Assembly (NCBI GenBank): GCA_030598305.1 | Contig: JAUVQC010000067.1 | Location: forward strand, 1 to 6,866 | DNA: 6,866 nucleotides | Direction: 5' to 3' | Source of the DNA: Actinomycetes bacterium | Lineage (GTDB): Bacteria; Actinomycetota; Acidimicrobiia; UBA5794 | Shown here: piece by piece, positions 1 through 6,178 of the stretch | How the letters are laid out: the number at the start of each line of letters is the position of its first letter | Position numbering within the stretch: the first letter of the stretch is position 1 | Translations under genes and position numbers: made by a program | The notes under the pieces: generated by a model | The model's input: only the letters and a program-made list of their open reading frames with translations | Told to the model about the DNA's origin: nothing | The model's database searches: none

Positions 1-573
1 CTCGCTTTTGCGGTCACGATGGTGGCTTCCGGTATGTACCTGTGGAAGAAGGACCTCAAGTGGGACCGCAGGGCCCTCGCCTCGGCTGAGATCGGTGTGG
101 TTTTCACCGGCCTCGCCATCGGGCTCGGAATGATCTGGGCGAAACCGACATGGGGCGTCTGGTGGACTTGGGACTCGCGTCTCACGCTCACAGCGATCAT
201 GTTCTTCGTATACCTCGGATACCTCGCACTTCGACGCACAACAGATGACCTCAACGTGCGCGCCAAGCGGGCAGCCATCCTCGGCATCATTGCTGCGATC
301 CAGATCCCACTCGTTCACTTCTCCGTCGTGTGGTGGCGTGGCCTGCACCAGGCACCGTCCCTCATCAAACCCGAGGGTCCAGAGATGGACACGGCCATCA
401 TCCTCACGCTCCTGTGGTCGGTGGTGAACTTCACCGCAATGTACGTCTCGATGATGTTCAAGAGGATCGAACTCGCCCGACTCGACGACGAAGTCCTTGT
501 TGCTGAACAGACAAGTTCCGGTCCGGTCGCAGGTCTTGCGGTCACCACACCTGACCTGAAGCGAGATTCCTGA
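1..573 (+). CDS. ccmC: Heme exporter/handling protein CcmC, 5'-truncated
   Basis: Polytopic membrane protein that assembles with CcmA/CcmB and CcmD and transfers heme onto CcmE at the outer face of the cytoplasmic membrane. The frame is open from base 1 and the protein starts before the window, so the Met codon at 19 is internal. The tryptophan-rich heme-handling motif WGVWWTWDSRLT (WWD domain) is encoded at about 151-186. The conserved second periplasmic heme-ligand histidine lies in VHFSVVWWRGLHQ, with the His codon at 316-318. Predicted membrane helices flank both motifs, and the last one ends near base 460. About 35 polar residues follow as a probable cytoplasmic tail with no recognisable motif. 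The first periplasmic His of the family would be upstream and is not visible. The stop TGA (571-573) shares its A with the ATG of ccmD. CcmF also has a WWD motif, but the short length and the VHFSV-WW-LH signature fit CcmC. Family identification is firm. Confidence 0.93.
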   Translation, partial: LAFAVTMVASGMYLWKKDLKWDRRALASAEIGVVFTGLAIGLGMIWAKPTWGVWWTWDSRLTLTAIMFFVYLGYLALRRTTDDLNVRAKRAAILGIIAAIQIPLVHFSVVWWRGLHQAPSLIKPEGPEMDTAIILTLLWSVVNFTAMYVSMMFKRIELARLDDEVLVAEQTSSGPVAGLAVTTPDLKRDS

Positions 574-725
574 TGCTCTTCGCACAACAGACGATGACCC
601 AGGCTTCCCAATGGAATTGGGTGCTGCTCGCGTACGGCTTCACGTACTTCGCTCTCATTGCCTACACGGTTTCCATAGCGCTTCGCATTCAGCGCTCACG
701 CGAGAGGCTTGGTGAGGGGTCGTGA
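573..725 (+). CDS. ccmD: Small membrane protein CcmD
   Basis: A 50-residue ORF fills the space between ccmC and ccmE. It starts at the ATG in TGATG, where A573 is shared with the ccmC stop. It ends in a TGA that overlaps the GTG of ccmE. The protein has a short polar N-terminus, one hydrophobic segment at about residues 16-38 with the aromatic/AYG pattern WVLLAYGFTYFALIAY, then a basic tail (RIQRSRER). This single-helix, basic C-terminus layout is typical of CcmD, which helps release holo-CcmE from the CcmABC complex. CcmD sequences are poorly conserved, so the call rests mainly on size, topology and its position between ccmC and ccmE. An alternative in-frame ATG at 594 would give a 43-residue product that still contains the helix. 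The ATG at 573 is preferred because of the coupling overlap. Confidence 0.8.
   Translation: MLFAQQTMTQASQWNWVLLAYGFTYFALIAYTVSIALRIQRSRERLGEGS
711..719 (+). promoter_or_regulatory. Ribosome binding site for ccmE
   Basis: GGTGAGGGG lies inside the end of ccmD and just before the GTG at 722. The GGTGAG core leaves a spacer of about 5 nt. It supports the GTG as the ccmE start, because the next in-frame ATG (785) would remove most of the membrane anchor. Confidence 0.5.
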
Positions 726-1132
726 AGCGGTACGCCAAGTTCGTGATCCCAGCGGTGCTGCTGATCGGGGTCCTCGTTGTGCTCATGGCCAACCTCAGCG
801 CATCGCTCGTGTACTACAACACACCCCAGGAGGTACAGGACAGAGAGGCGAGTGACTCGAGGCTGCGGCTTGCAGGGCGGGTCACCCCCGGTTCGGTCGT
901 GGAAGAGACGACGACCGTAGCGTTCATCGTCGAGGACTGCGACACATCGGTTGCCGTTGTCCACACTGGCGTGCCGCCACAGCTTTTCGCGGAAGGCATC
1001 GGTGTCGTCGTCGAGGGCACATGGGACGGTGCGGTCTTTGAATCTGACACAATGCTCGTCAAGCACGATGAGCAGTACAGAGCAGACGCCGGTGACTACG
1101 ACGAAGACCTGCACTCCTGCTCAGAGTCGTGA
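722..1132 (+). CDS. ccmE: Periplasmic heme chaperone CcmE
   Basis: Membrane-anchored heme chaperone that receives heme from CcmC and delivers it to CcmF for attachment to apocytochrome c. The 136-residue protein has an N-terminal membrane anchor (about 7-28) followed by the family signature YYNTPQEV (31-38). An OB-fold beta domain follows, with the typical stretch HTGVPPQLFAEGIGVVVEG (81-99). The heme-binding site is HDEQY: His115 (codon 1064-1066), which binds heme covalently, and Tyr119. This is the classical HxxxY form, not the CxxxY variant. Length is normal for the family (about 130-160). It carries two cysteines, Cys73 and Cys133, the latter in an acidic tail after the heme site. It starts at GTG 722, overlapping the ccmD stop by 4 nt. 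Its own stop overlaps the ccmF start (GTGA, 1129-1132). Confidence 0.95.
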   Translation: MKRYAKFVIPAVLLIGVLVVLMANLSASLVYYNTPQEVQDREASDSRLRLAGRVTPGSVVEETTTVAFIVEDCDTSVAVVHTGVPPQLFAEGIGVVVEGTWDGAVFESDTMLVKHDEQYRADAGDYDEDLHSCSES

Positions 1133-3159
1133 TAGCGCTCGCCGGATACCTCGCGATCTTCGTTGCCCTTGCCGCGGCCGTCGGTATCGTCGTGATCGGG
1201 TTCCGCCACCGAACCGATGGTGACAAGGCAGCCCTGGCAATGCCCGTGCTGGTGTTCTTTGGAGCCTCAATCGCATCCTTCGTTCTCCTCGAGCTTGCGA
1301 TCCTCACCCACGACTTCTCGATCGCGTACGTTGCCAACAACACCTCGACAACCACACCGTTTCTGTTCCTCTTCGCCGCCGGATGGGCCGCGCTCGAAGG
1401 GTCGATCGTTCTCTGGGGGCTGTTGCTTGCAGTCTTCACGTACCTCGTGTGGAGGCAGCTCGATACGGCGGATGGCCTCGGTGTGCTTGCTCTCTCGGTC
1501 ATGGGAGTCGTGTCGATATTCTGGTTCGGCCTCATGGCCACGGCAGCGAACCCGTTTGCGGTGTGCACCCAGTCGGGAGGCGACTTCTGCCTCAACTCGT
1601 CGTGGTGGCCGCTGGCAACCACTGCAGTCCCGACCGACGGCCTCGGGCCCAACCCCCTGCTCCAGAACCACTTCCTCATGGCCATCCACCCCCCGATGCT
1701 CTACGTCGGATATGTCGGATTCACCGTGCCATTCTCCTTTGCAATCGCGGCGCTGTGGCGCAAGGACAGCGGGCGGGCCTGGCTCGACCGCACGCACCGC
1801 TGGTCACTCATCTCATGGTCCTTCCTCATCTTCGGAATCCTGCTGGGTGGCTGGTGGTCTTATGAAGTCCTCGGGTGGGGTGGCTACTGGGCGTGGGACC
1901 CTGTTGAGAATGCCGCATTGCTCCCCTGGCTCGCCGCAACAGCCTTCATCCACTCCGCGGTCGTTCAGCGCAAGCGAGGCATGCTCCAGGCCTGGAACTT
2001 CATCCTCGTCATCACGACATTCGCGCTCACGATCCTCGGTACGTTCCTCACCCGCTCGGGTGTCATTGCGTCTGTGCACGCATTCAGCCAGTCAACCGTT
2101 GGTCCGCTGCTCCTGGGTTTCCTTGCTCTCATCGTGATCGGGTCATTGGCACTCTTTGCGGCACGCGCCTCCGATGTGGCCCAGGCTCCGAGGCTCGACT
2201 CTCTGTCATCCCGTGAGGGATACATCCTCGCGAACAACCTCATCCTCACTGTCTTTGCATTCACCGTGCTCTTCGGCACGCTGTACCCCCTGATCGTCCA
2301 GGCGATGTCAGGGGACGAGGTTGCCGTCGGCAGACCTTTCTTCGATCGCGCGGCGGTGCCGCTGAGCCTTCTACTCCTGCTTGTCCTCGGCGTGGGGTCC
2401 ATCTCTCCGTGGCGTGTTGCCACCCCCGAGTTGCTCTGGAAACGCCTGCGAGCGGCAGTCGCCCTTGGGCTTGTTGCAGCTGCCATCTCCGTGTCCGTCG
2501 GTGTCGAATCGCTCTCCGTCGTGATCACCTTGGGTCTTGCCGTGTTCGTCATCTCGGCGATCACCTTGAGATTCTTCGAGGTCGTGACGGCCCGCCCCGA
2601 AGGGATGGGAACTGCTGCAAGAAAGGTCTTCGGGAACGACGTTGGATACTGGGGCGGCCAGGTGTCCCACATCGGCCTGGCATTTGTGGCGATCGCGCTC
2701 GCAACGACATCCGGGCTTGTCGTGAGGGACACGATCGCCCTTTCTGTCGGGGAGACGGCAGTGGTCGATGGCTACTGCGTCGAGTACCTCGGGCCGACCT
2801 CGTATACGGAGCCGCACCGCGTCGTCCAGGGAGTCCGCGTCGCGATCCTCGACCAATCGTGTTCCACCGTGAAAGCGGAACTCGAACCGCGCATCAACAC
2901 ATACGAGGGCTCATCACAGCCGATCGGTACTCCTGACGTGTGGACGGGTCTCATCGACGATGTCTACATCGGGATCGCCGGAGGGACGACCGAGCGGATC
3001 GAGCTCAACGTATTCGTCTTCCCGCTGCAATGGCTGTTGTGGGTTGGTGGGCTGATCATCGTTGCTGGTGGGGTAATCGCCCTCGGACGGAAACCTGGCA
3101 GGCGTCGCCGAGCGTCAGATGAAGTGACAGCACAGGAGCCGGGATCCACACATGTCTGA
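1129..3159 (+). CDS. ccmF: Cytochrome c heme lyase subunit CcmF
   Basis: Large polytopic membrane protein that accepts heme from holo-CcmE and, with CcmH/CcmI, attaches it to apocytochrome c. The 676-residue length is typical, with about 15 predicted membrane helices. Key sites: NPLLQN with the periplasmic His187 in HPPMLYVGYVGF (187-198); the WWD domain at 242-261 (WWSYEVLGW then GGYWAWDPVEN); transmembrane His275 in AFIHSAVV; the second periplasmic His317 in TRSGVIASVHAFS; and His514 in VSHIGLAF. These match the four conserved CcmF histidines. A periplasmic domain spans about 533-627 and a final helix 629-652 precedes a basic cytoplasmic tail. All four cysteines (146, 154, 550, 578) fall in predicted extracytoplasmic loops. 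The GTG at 1129 overlaps the ccmE stop by 4 nt. It gives an N-terminus (MIALAGYLAI) like that of other CcmF proteins, although no strong Shine-Dalgarno precedes it. Confidence 0.97.
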   Translation: MIALAGYLAIFVALAAAVGIVVIGFRHRTDGDKAALAMPVLVFFGASIASFVLLELAILTHDFSIAYVANNTSTTTPFLFLFAAGWAALEGSIVLWGLLLAVFTYLVWRQLDTADGLGVLALSVMGVVSIFWFGLMATAANPFAVCTQSGGDFCLNSSWWPLATTAVPTDGLGPNPLLQNHFLMAIHPPMLYVGYVGFTVPFSFAIAALWRKDSGRAWLDRTHRWSLISWSFLIFGILLGGWWSYEVLGWGGYWAWDPVENAALLPWLAATAFIHSAVVQRKRGMLQAWNFILVITTFALTILGTFLTRSGVIASVHAFSQSTVGPLLLGFLALIVIGSLALFAARASDVAQAPRLDSLSSREGYILANNLILTVFAFTVLFGTLYPLIVQAMSGDEVAVGRPFFDRAAVPLSLLLLLVLGVGSISPWRVATPELLWKRLRAAVALGLVAAAISVSVGVESLSVVITLGLAVFVISAITLRFFEVVTARPEGMGTAARKVFGNDVGYWGGQVSHIGLAFVAIALATTSGLVVRDTIALSVGETAVVDGYCVEYLGPTSYTEPHRVVQGVRVAILDQSCSTVKAELEPRINTYEGSSQPIGTPDVWTGLIDDVYIGIAGGTTERIELNVFVFPLQWLLWVGGLIIVAGGVIALGRKPGRRRRASDEVTAQEPGSTHV

Positions 3160-3571
3160 CAGGGCGAAGAGCATCATCGCGATTGCAGTGTCCGTGGTCG
3201 CGCTCGGGTTCGTCGTGTTCGGCTTCTCCTCCGAGCCACCGTCCGAGCCACCGGCCGCCGACCGTGTTGAAGCACTCTCCTCGGCAATACGCTGTCCCTT
3301 CTGCAATGGCGAATCCCTTGCCGATTCCCAGTCCGGCGTGGCCGCCGACTATCGCGCACTTATCGCGGAGCGAGTCGAGGCGGGTGCCACGGATGAGGAG
3401 ATCATGGAGGAGTTCGCAGCGAACTTCGGAGACTCGTTCATCCTCGACACATCGACGTCCGCATGGTCGGTTGCGCTCTGGCTGGTCCCGATCGTTGCCC
3501 TGCTTGCAGGTGGGGGTGTCCTCATCATGATGAAGCGCGGTGCGTCAGGCCGGGGGTCCATCGATGGTTGA
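3152..3571 (+). CDS. ccmH: Cytochrome c maturation thiol-disulfide protein CcmH (CycL type)
   Basis: Membrane-anchored oxidoreductase that reduces the CXXCH cysteines of apocytochrome c, or resolves the mixed disulfide formed by CcmG. The 139-residue protein has an N-terminal anchor (about 7-25), a short Ser-Glu-Pro-Pro repeat linker (27-34), then the family hallmark IRCPFCNGESLADSQ with Cys48 and Cys51. A helical stretch RALIAERVEAGATDEEIMEEF follows, and a C-terminal membrane helix (about 105-127). This is the short CcmH form, not the long E. coli type fused to a TPR domain; the TPR partner is encoded next. The usual YGD and Pro-Pro segment after the helix is modified to FGDSFILDT. The ATG at 3152 overlaps the ccmF stop by 8 nt. 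GGGA (3141-3144) and AGGAG (3134-3138) lie upstream as possible ribosome binding sites. Confidence 0.93.
   Translation: MSDRAKSIIAIAVSVVALGFVVFGFSSEPPSEPPAADRVEALSSAIRCPFCNGESLADSQSGVAADYRALIAERVEAGATDEEIMEEFAANFGDSFILDTSTSAWSVALWLVPIVALLAGGGVLIMMKRGASGRGSIDG
3231..3254 (+). repeat. 12-bp tandem duplication encoding Ser-Glu-Pro-Pro twice
   Basis: Units 3231-3242 (CCGAGCCACCGT) and 3243-3254 (CCGAGCCACCGG) match at 11 of 12 bases. In frame they give SEPPSEPP, residues 27-34 of CcmH, between the membrane anchor and the CxxC domain. It looks like a local slippage duplication that lengthens the linker. Confidence 0.8.
3552..3556 (+). promoter_or_regulatory. Probable ribosome binding site for the ccmI-like gene
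   Basis: A run of five G lies 7 nt before the ATG at 3564. It favours that ATG over the in-frame GTG at 3540, which would add eight residues and overlap ccmH by 32 nt. Confidence 0.45.
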
Positions 3572-4352
3572 CCGCAACCAGGACCAGATCGACCTCATCA
3601 ACGAGGAACTCGAGGATCTCGACCGCCAGGTCAGAGCTGGCGATCTCGATGCCGAGACTGCCGACGGGTTGCGCGAGAAGTACGGGGCGGAGCTTCTCCA
3701 ACTCAATGAGCAGGCTGCTTCTTCAGGGGCTCCTGTCTCCACGGGAGAGATACGCGATGGTGTGGCGACTGGAGGGGGAGCGAAGAGGCTGTCGGGGCGG
3801 GCCATTATCGGGACTGCGGTGGTTGCGATCGCCATCACCTTCATTGTCGTTTTCGCCGTCAACTCCCTCACCGGGCCTTCGACCGACGGTGCCGAGGGCG
3901 TCGCGAGTGACGTGGCGACCGGCCAGGAGGGAATCGACCTCTCCAAGATCTCAAATGAGGAGATGGAGGCTGTTGTCGCTGCCAACCCCGACATCGTCAA
4001 CATGCGCCTCGCCCTTGCGCGCAGATACTTCGACTCGGGTGACTTCGACCAGGCCTTGACGCATTACATGGTGATTCTCGACCTCGAGAAGCACCCTGAG
4101 GCCCTTACGAATGTCGGTTGGATGACCTATCTCTCGGGTCGGCCCGATATTGCTCTCGAGTACGTGGAAGCTGCACTCCAGCGTCAACCCACCTCGCTCA
4201 CCGCGACGTGGTTCCTCGGGAACATTCAGTTCTCCCTCGGGAACTTCGATGCTGCCGAACAAGCGTTGACGACCATCGTCGAAGCAGACGGTGTCCCCGA
4301 CGATGTGCTCGAAGCTGCAAGATCCCTTCTCATTGAGATGGCCGAGGGATGA
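3564..4352 (+). CDS. ccmI: CcmI-like apocytochrome c chaperone with TPR repeats
   Basis: Predicted membrane-bound TPR protein that holds apocytochrome c for the CcmF/CcmH ligase. With the ATG at 3564 it has 262 residues. Layout: an acidic, helical cytoplasmic segment (about 8-52, coiled-coil-like: INEELEDLDRQVRAGDLDAE), a low-complexity linker, one membrane helix (about 79-101), a linker, then an extracytoplasmic TPR domain. Three TPR-like helix pairs are readable: about 143-176 (LALARRYFDSGDFDQALTHY), 177-210 (NVGWMTYLSGRPDIALEY) and 211-243 (WFLGNIQFSLGNFDAAEQAL). Known CcmI proteins usually have two N-terminal helices around a cytoplasmic loop. Here the first helix is missing and the loop forms the N-terminus. 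The start is chosen for the G-rich ribosome binding site and an 8-nt overlap with ccmH; GTG 3540 is the alternative. The TPR fold is clear; the CcmI assignment leans on its position between ccmH and ccmG. Confidence 0.8.
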   Translation: MVDRNQDQIDLINEELEDLDRQVRAGDLDAETADGLREKYGAELLQLNEQAASSGAPVSTGEIRDGVATGGGAKRLSGRAIIGTAVVAIAITFIVVFAVNSLTGPSTDGAEGVASDVATGQEGIDLSKISNEEMEAVVAANPDIVNMRLALARRYFDSGDFDQALTHYMVILDLEKHPEALTNVGWMTYLSGRPDIALEYVEAALQRQPTSLTATWFLGNIQFSLGNFDAAEQALTTIVEADGVPDDVLEAARSLLIEMAEG

Positions 4353-4945
4353 GCGACAGCCAGCGCGGGTCGCGCATGGTCTGGGTTGTGATCGCTGCGG
4401 GACTTGCGTTCCTCGTTGTTGCGGTGATCTTCGCCGGAAGGTTCGGAACGGACCCTGGCATCTCCTCGTCGCCGCTAATCGGCCAACCGGCACCGAACTC
4501 ACAGATAGCGCTGATGGATGGGTCGAGCAGCATCGAGATCGATGACTACCCCGATGACATCCGCGTCATCAACTATTGGGCTTCGTGGTGTCTCGGCTGT
4601 CGCACGGAGCATCAGGCGCTCCTTGCAGCTGCCCTGGACTACTCGGCCTACGGCGTCACGTTTATAGCGATCAACTACCAGGACACGCCCACGAACGCCA
4701 ACGACTTCCTCGATGAACTCGGCAGGAGTGCCGTCACCGTGTACACAGTGGATGAGGACTCGCGAACGGCGTTCCAGTGGGGTGTGCTCGGGTTGCCCGA
4801 GACGTTCTTCGTGGATCGTGAGGGGATCGTGGTCGGGAAGGTGTCCGGTCCGGTGAGCTACGAGCTGCTTGCACTAACCATCGACCAGATCATCCTCGGG
4901 GAATCAATCGGCGAGATCGAAACCGGCGAAGTAGAGAACCGCTGA
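4349..4945 (+). CDS. ccmG: Thioredoxin-like thiol-disulfide protein, CcmG/DsbE/TlpA family
   Basis: Membrane-anchored periplasmic thioredoxin-fold protein that passes reducing equivalents to CcmH or apocytochrome c. The 198-residue protein has an N-terminal anchor (about 10-29) and a linker with IGQPAPN, the usual entry to this fold. The active site is NYWASWCLGCRTEH, with Cys81 and Cys84. The cis-proline loop is GVLGLPETFFVD (Pro150), where the Gly-x-Pro-Glu-Thr pattern is characteristic of CcmG. A central strand FIAINYQD follows the active-site helix. The CLGC dipeptide lacks the proline common in CcmG/ResA proteins. The ATG at 4349 overlaps the previous stop by 4 nt (ATGA); a second in-frame ATG at 4376 would shorten the cytoplasmic end by nine residues. 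It could equally be called ResA/TlpA by sequence alone; the operon makes CcmG the best reading. Confidence 0.9.
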   Translation: MSDSQRGSRMVWVVIAAGLAFLVVAVIFAGRFGTDPGISSSPLIGQPAPNSQIALMDGSSSIEIDDYPDDIRVINYWASWCLGCRTEHQALLAAALDYSAYGVTFIAINYQDTPTNANDFLDELGRSAVTVYTVDEDSRTAFQWGVLGLPETFFVDREGIVVGKVSGPVSYELLALTIDQIILGESIGEIETGEVENR

Positions 4946-4970
4946 CGGACCCGTCGAGATGGATGGAGTT

Positions 4971-4993
4971 ATGTAGAGTCAGGCGCTCCACAT
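4971..4993. promoter_or_regulatory. Imperfect inverted repeat upstream of the FIST gene
   Basis: ATGTAGAG (4971-4978) and CTCCACAT (4986-4993) pair at 7 of 8 positions around a 7-nt centre. The repeat sits 3 nt before the AGGAG of the downstream gene. It could be an operator half-site pair or an RNA hairpin next to the ribosome binding site. The TGT...ACA ends recall CRP-family sites, but the 21-nt span is wider than the 16-bp CRP consensus. No regulator can be named, and a chance repeat of this quality is possible. Confidence 0.35.
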
Positions 4994-4996
4994 GAC

Positions 4997-5001
4997 AGGA
5001 G
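4997..5001 (+). promoter_or_regulatory. Shine-Dalgarno selecting the TTG start of the FIST gene
   Basis: AGGAG lies 7 nt before TTG 5009, an ideal spacing, but 16 nt before the next in-frame ATG (5018). It is the strongest ribosome binding site in the window and marks a fresh translation start after the gap. Confidence 0.75.
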
Positions 5002-5008
5002 TTCCGCC

Positions 5009-6178
5009 TTGCTGAAGATGGTTGTAGCCCAAACAGATGAGCTTGACGGCGAAATCGCGTCCAGAGAGGTACTTGCCCAGTGTGTCGGCGAACTGGCTGG
5101 GAGCAAGCCACAAGCCGGACTGCTTCTCGCTTCCCATGATCTGGAATTCAAGCCATTCCTCGACACGGTCATGGACGCGTATCCAGATCTCGAGCTGATA
5201 GGTTGCACAACCATTGCACCCATGTCATCGGCATCTGAGTACGAAGAAGGCTCGACGACGCTGACACTGTTTGCTTCCGACGTGCTGGACTTCAGAGCCG
5301 GTGTGGGAAGCAACAGTCGCGATGATGTTGCGCGAGCCGCCCGGACTGCGATTGAGAAGGCAGTTGGTAAGTCAGACAAGGATCCGGCGCTCGTGATCGC
5401 AACACCGACTGTGGAGCAGATGGATCCAGCACTTGTTCCTCAGGCGATTGGTGAAGTGCTCGGCTCGAGCATCCCGGTGTTTGGTGGTGGGGCCGCACCC
5501 GAGCTCCCGATGGCGGTCCCCTGGGAGGGGGCTTTCCAGTTCTATCAACGCGACGTGATGTCAAACGCATTGCCCGTCCTGGTCGTCTCGGGGCCGCTGC
5601 AGATATCGGTTGGTGTGTCCCATGGTTGGCGGCCCGTCGGCAAGACAGCGGTAGTCACAAAGTCGGATGGCTTCACGATCTTCGAGATCGATGGCGAGCC
5701 GATCCTGGACTTTTACCGTCACTATCTGGGTTCCGGCAACGATCAGGCCGCCACGGCCAATCCGCTCGCTGTGCTCGACGAAGAGACGGGTCGGTATTAC
5801 TTGCGCGCTCCGATTGCGTACGACCCGGAAACAGGTTCAGCATCCTTCTTCGGCTCGATACCCGAGGGGACAACCGTCAGATTGGCGATGACGACCACCG
5901 AGGACATTCTCGATGGGACCGATACATCGATCGCTGAGGCGATGGATGGCTTTCCTGCGGACCATGTTCCCGAAGCTGCATTGGTGGCCTCCTGTGCTGT
6001 TCGAAACTTCTTGCTCGGGACCCGCTCGAAGGATGAAATCGAGCGAATCGTGGCGAACGTCGGACCTGACGTTCCCGTATCGGGTTTCTACGCGTTTGGC
6101 GAGATCGCTCCAATGGGTTCTGGCACCGAGCCTCGCTTCCACAACGAAACCTGTGTCACAGTTCTGTTGGGCACATGA
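5009..6178 (+). CDS. Stand-alone FIST-domain signal sensor protein
   Basis: FIST (FIST_N plus FIST_C) is a sensory domain proposed to bind small ligands, possibly amino acids; no ligand is known for this protein. The 389-residue product has no signal peptide or membrane helix, so it is probably cytosolic, and FIST occupies nearly its whole length. FIST_N marks: LIGCTTIAPM (63-72) and the glycine-rich VFGGGAAPE (157-165). The boundary region reads SVGVSHGWRPVGKTAVVTKS, then IFEIDGEPILDFYRHYLG. FIST_C marks: SCAVRNFLLGTRSKDEIERI (328-347) and GFYAFGEIAPM (359-369), then FHNETCVTVLLG near the end. FIST is often fused to histidine kinase, chemoreceptor or GGDEF modules; here it is separate. The TTG start is chosen for the AGGAG 7 nt upstream; ATG 5018 is the alternative, three residues shorter. 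The stop overlaps the cyclase ATG (ATGA), so the two are very likely co-translated. Domain assignment is firm; the physiological signal is unknown. Confidence 0.92.
   Translation: MLKMVVAQTDELDGEIASREVLAQCVGELAGSKPQAGLLLASHDLEFKPFLDTVMDAYPDLELIGCTTIAPMSSASEYEEGSTTLTLFASDVLDFRAGVGSNSRDDVARAARTAIEKAVGKSDKDPALVIATPTVEQMDPALVPQAIGEVLGSSIPVFGGGAAPELPMAVPWEGAFQFYQRDVMSNALPVLVVSGPLQISVGVSHGWRPVGKTAVVTKSDGFTIFEIDGEPILDFYRHYLGSGNDQAATANPLAVLDEETGRYYLRAPIAYDPETGSASFFGSIPEGTTVRLAMTTTEDILDGTDTSIAEAMDGFPADHVPEAALVASCAVRNFLLGTRSKDEIERIVANVGPDVPVSGFYAFGEIAPMGSGTEPRFHNETCVTVLLGT

Larger units (their letters stand above)
4946..5008 (+). other. Intergenic gap between the Ccm operon and the FIST-cyclase unit
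   Basis: This 63-nt stretch is the only non-coding gap in the window. It contains an imperfect inverted repeat and a Shine-Dalgarno, described separately. I see no GC-rich hairpin followed by a T run, so a Rho-independent terminator is not supported. No convincing -35/-10 pair is visible; TATGTA at 4970-4975 is a weak -10 candidate with no matching -35. Read-through from the Ccm operon remains possible. Confidence 0.6.

Noticed and set aside
1217..2137. Long + strand open frame (306 codons) inside ccmF, rich in Ser/Arg/Pro
   Set aside because: It lies entirely under the clear CcmF reading, has a composition typical of an out-of-frame read of GC-rich coding DNA, and shows no domain.
1965..2732. 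Antisense open frame of 255 codons opposite ccmF
   Set aside because: It is a shadow of GC-rich coding sequence, with no recognisable motif and no supporting start context.
3951..4502. Antisense open frame of 183 codons across the ccmI/ccmG junction
   Set aside because: Both sense genes are well supported and the antisense product is Arg/Ser-rich with no motif.
4943..4954. Small dyad GACG-N4-CGTC at the end of ccmG as a terminator
   Set aside because: The stem is only 4 bp and no T run follows, so it does not meet the pattern of an intrinsic terminator.
4970..4975. TATGTA as a -10 box for a FIST promoter
   Set aside because: No acceptable -35 element lies 16-18 nt upstream; one hexamer match alone is not evidence.
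4971..4993. CRP/FNR-type cAMP-receptor site
   Set aside because: The TGT and ACA ends are present but the span is 21 nt against 16 in the consensus, and the inner bases do not match. It is kept only as an unassigned inverted repeat.
4992..5015. ATG at 4992 as an upstream start for the FIST gene or a leader peptide
   Set aside because: It is out of frame with the FIST gene and closes after seven codons; no ribosome binding site precedes it. A regulatory uORF cannot be excluded but nothing supports it.
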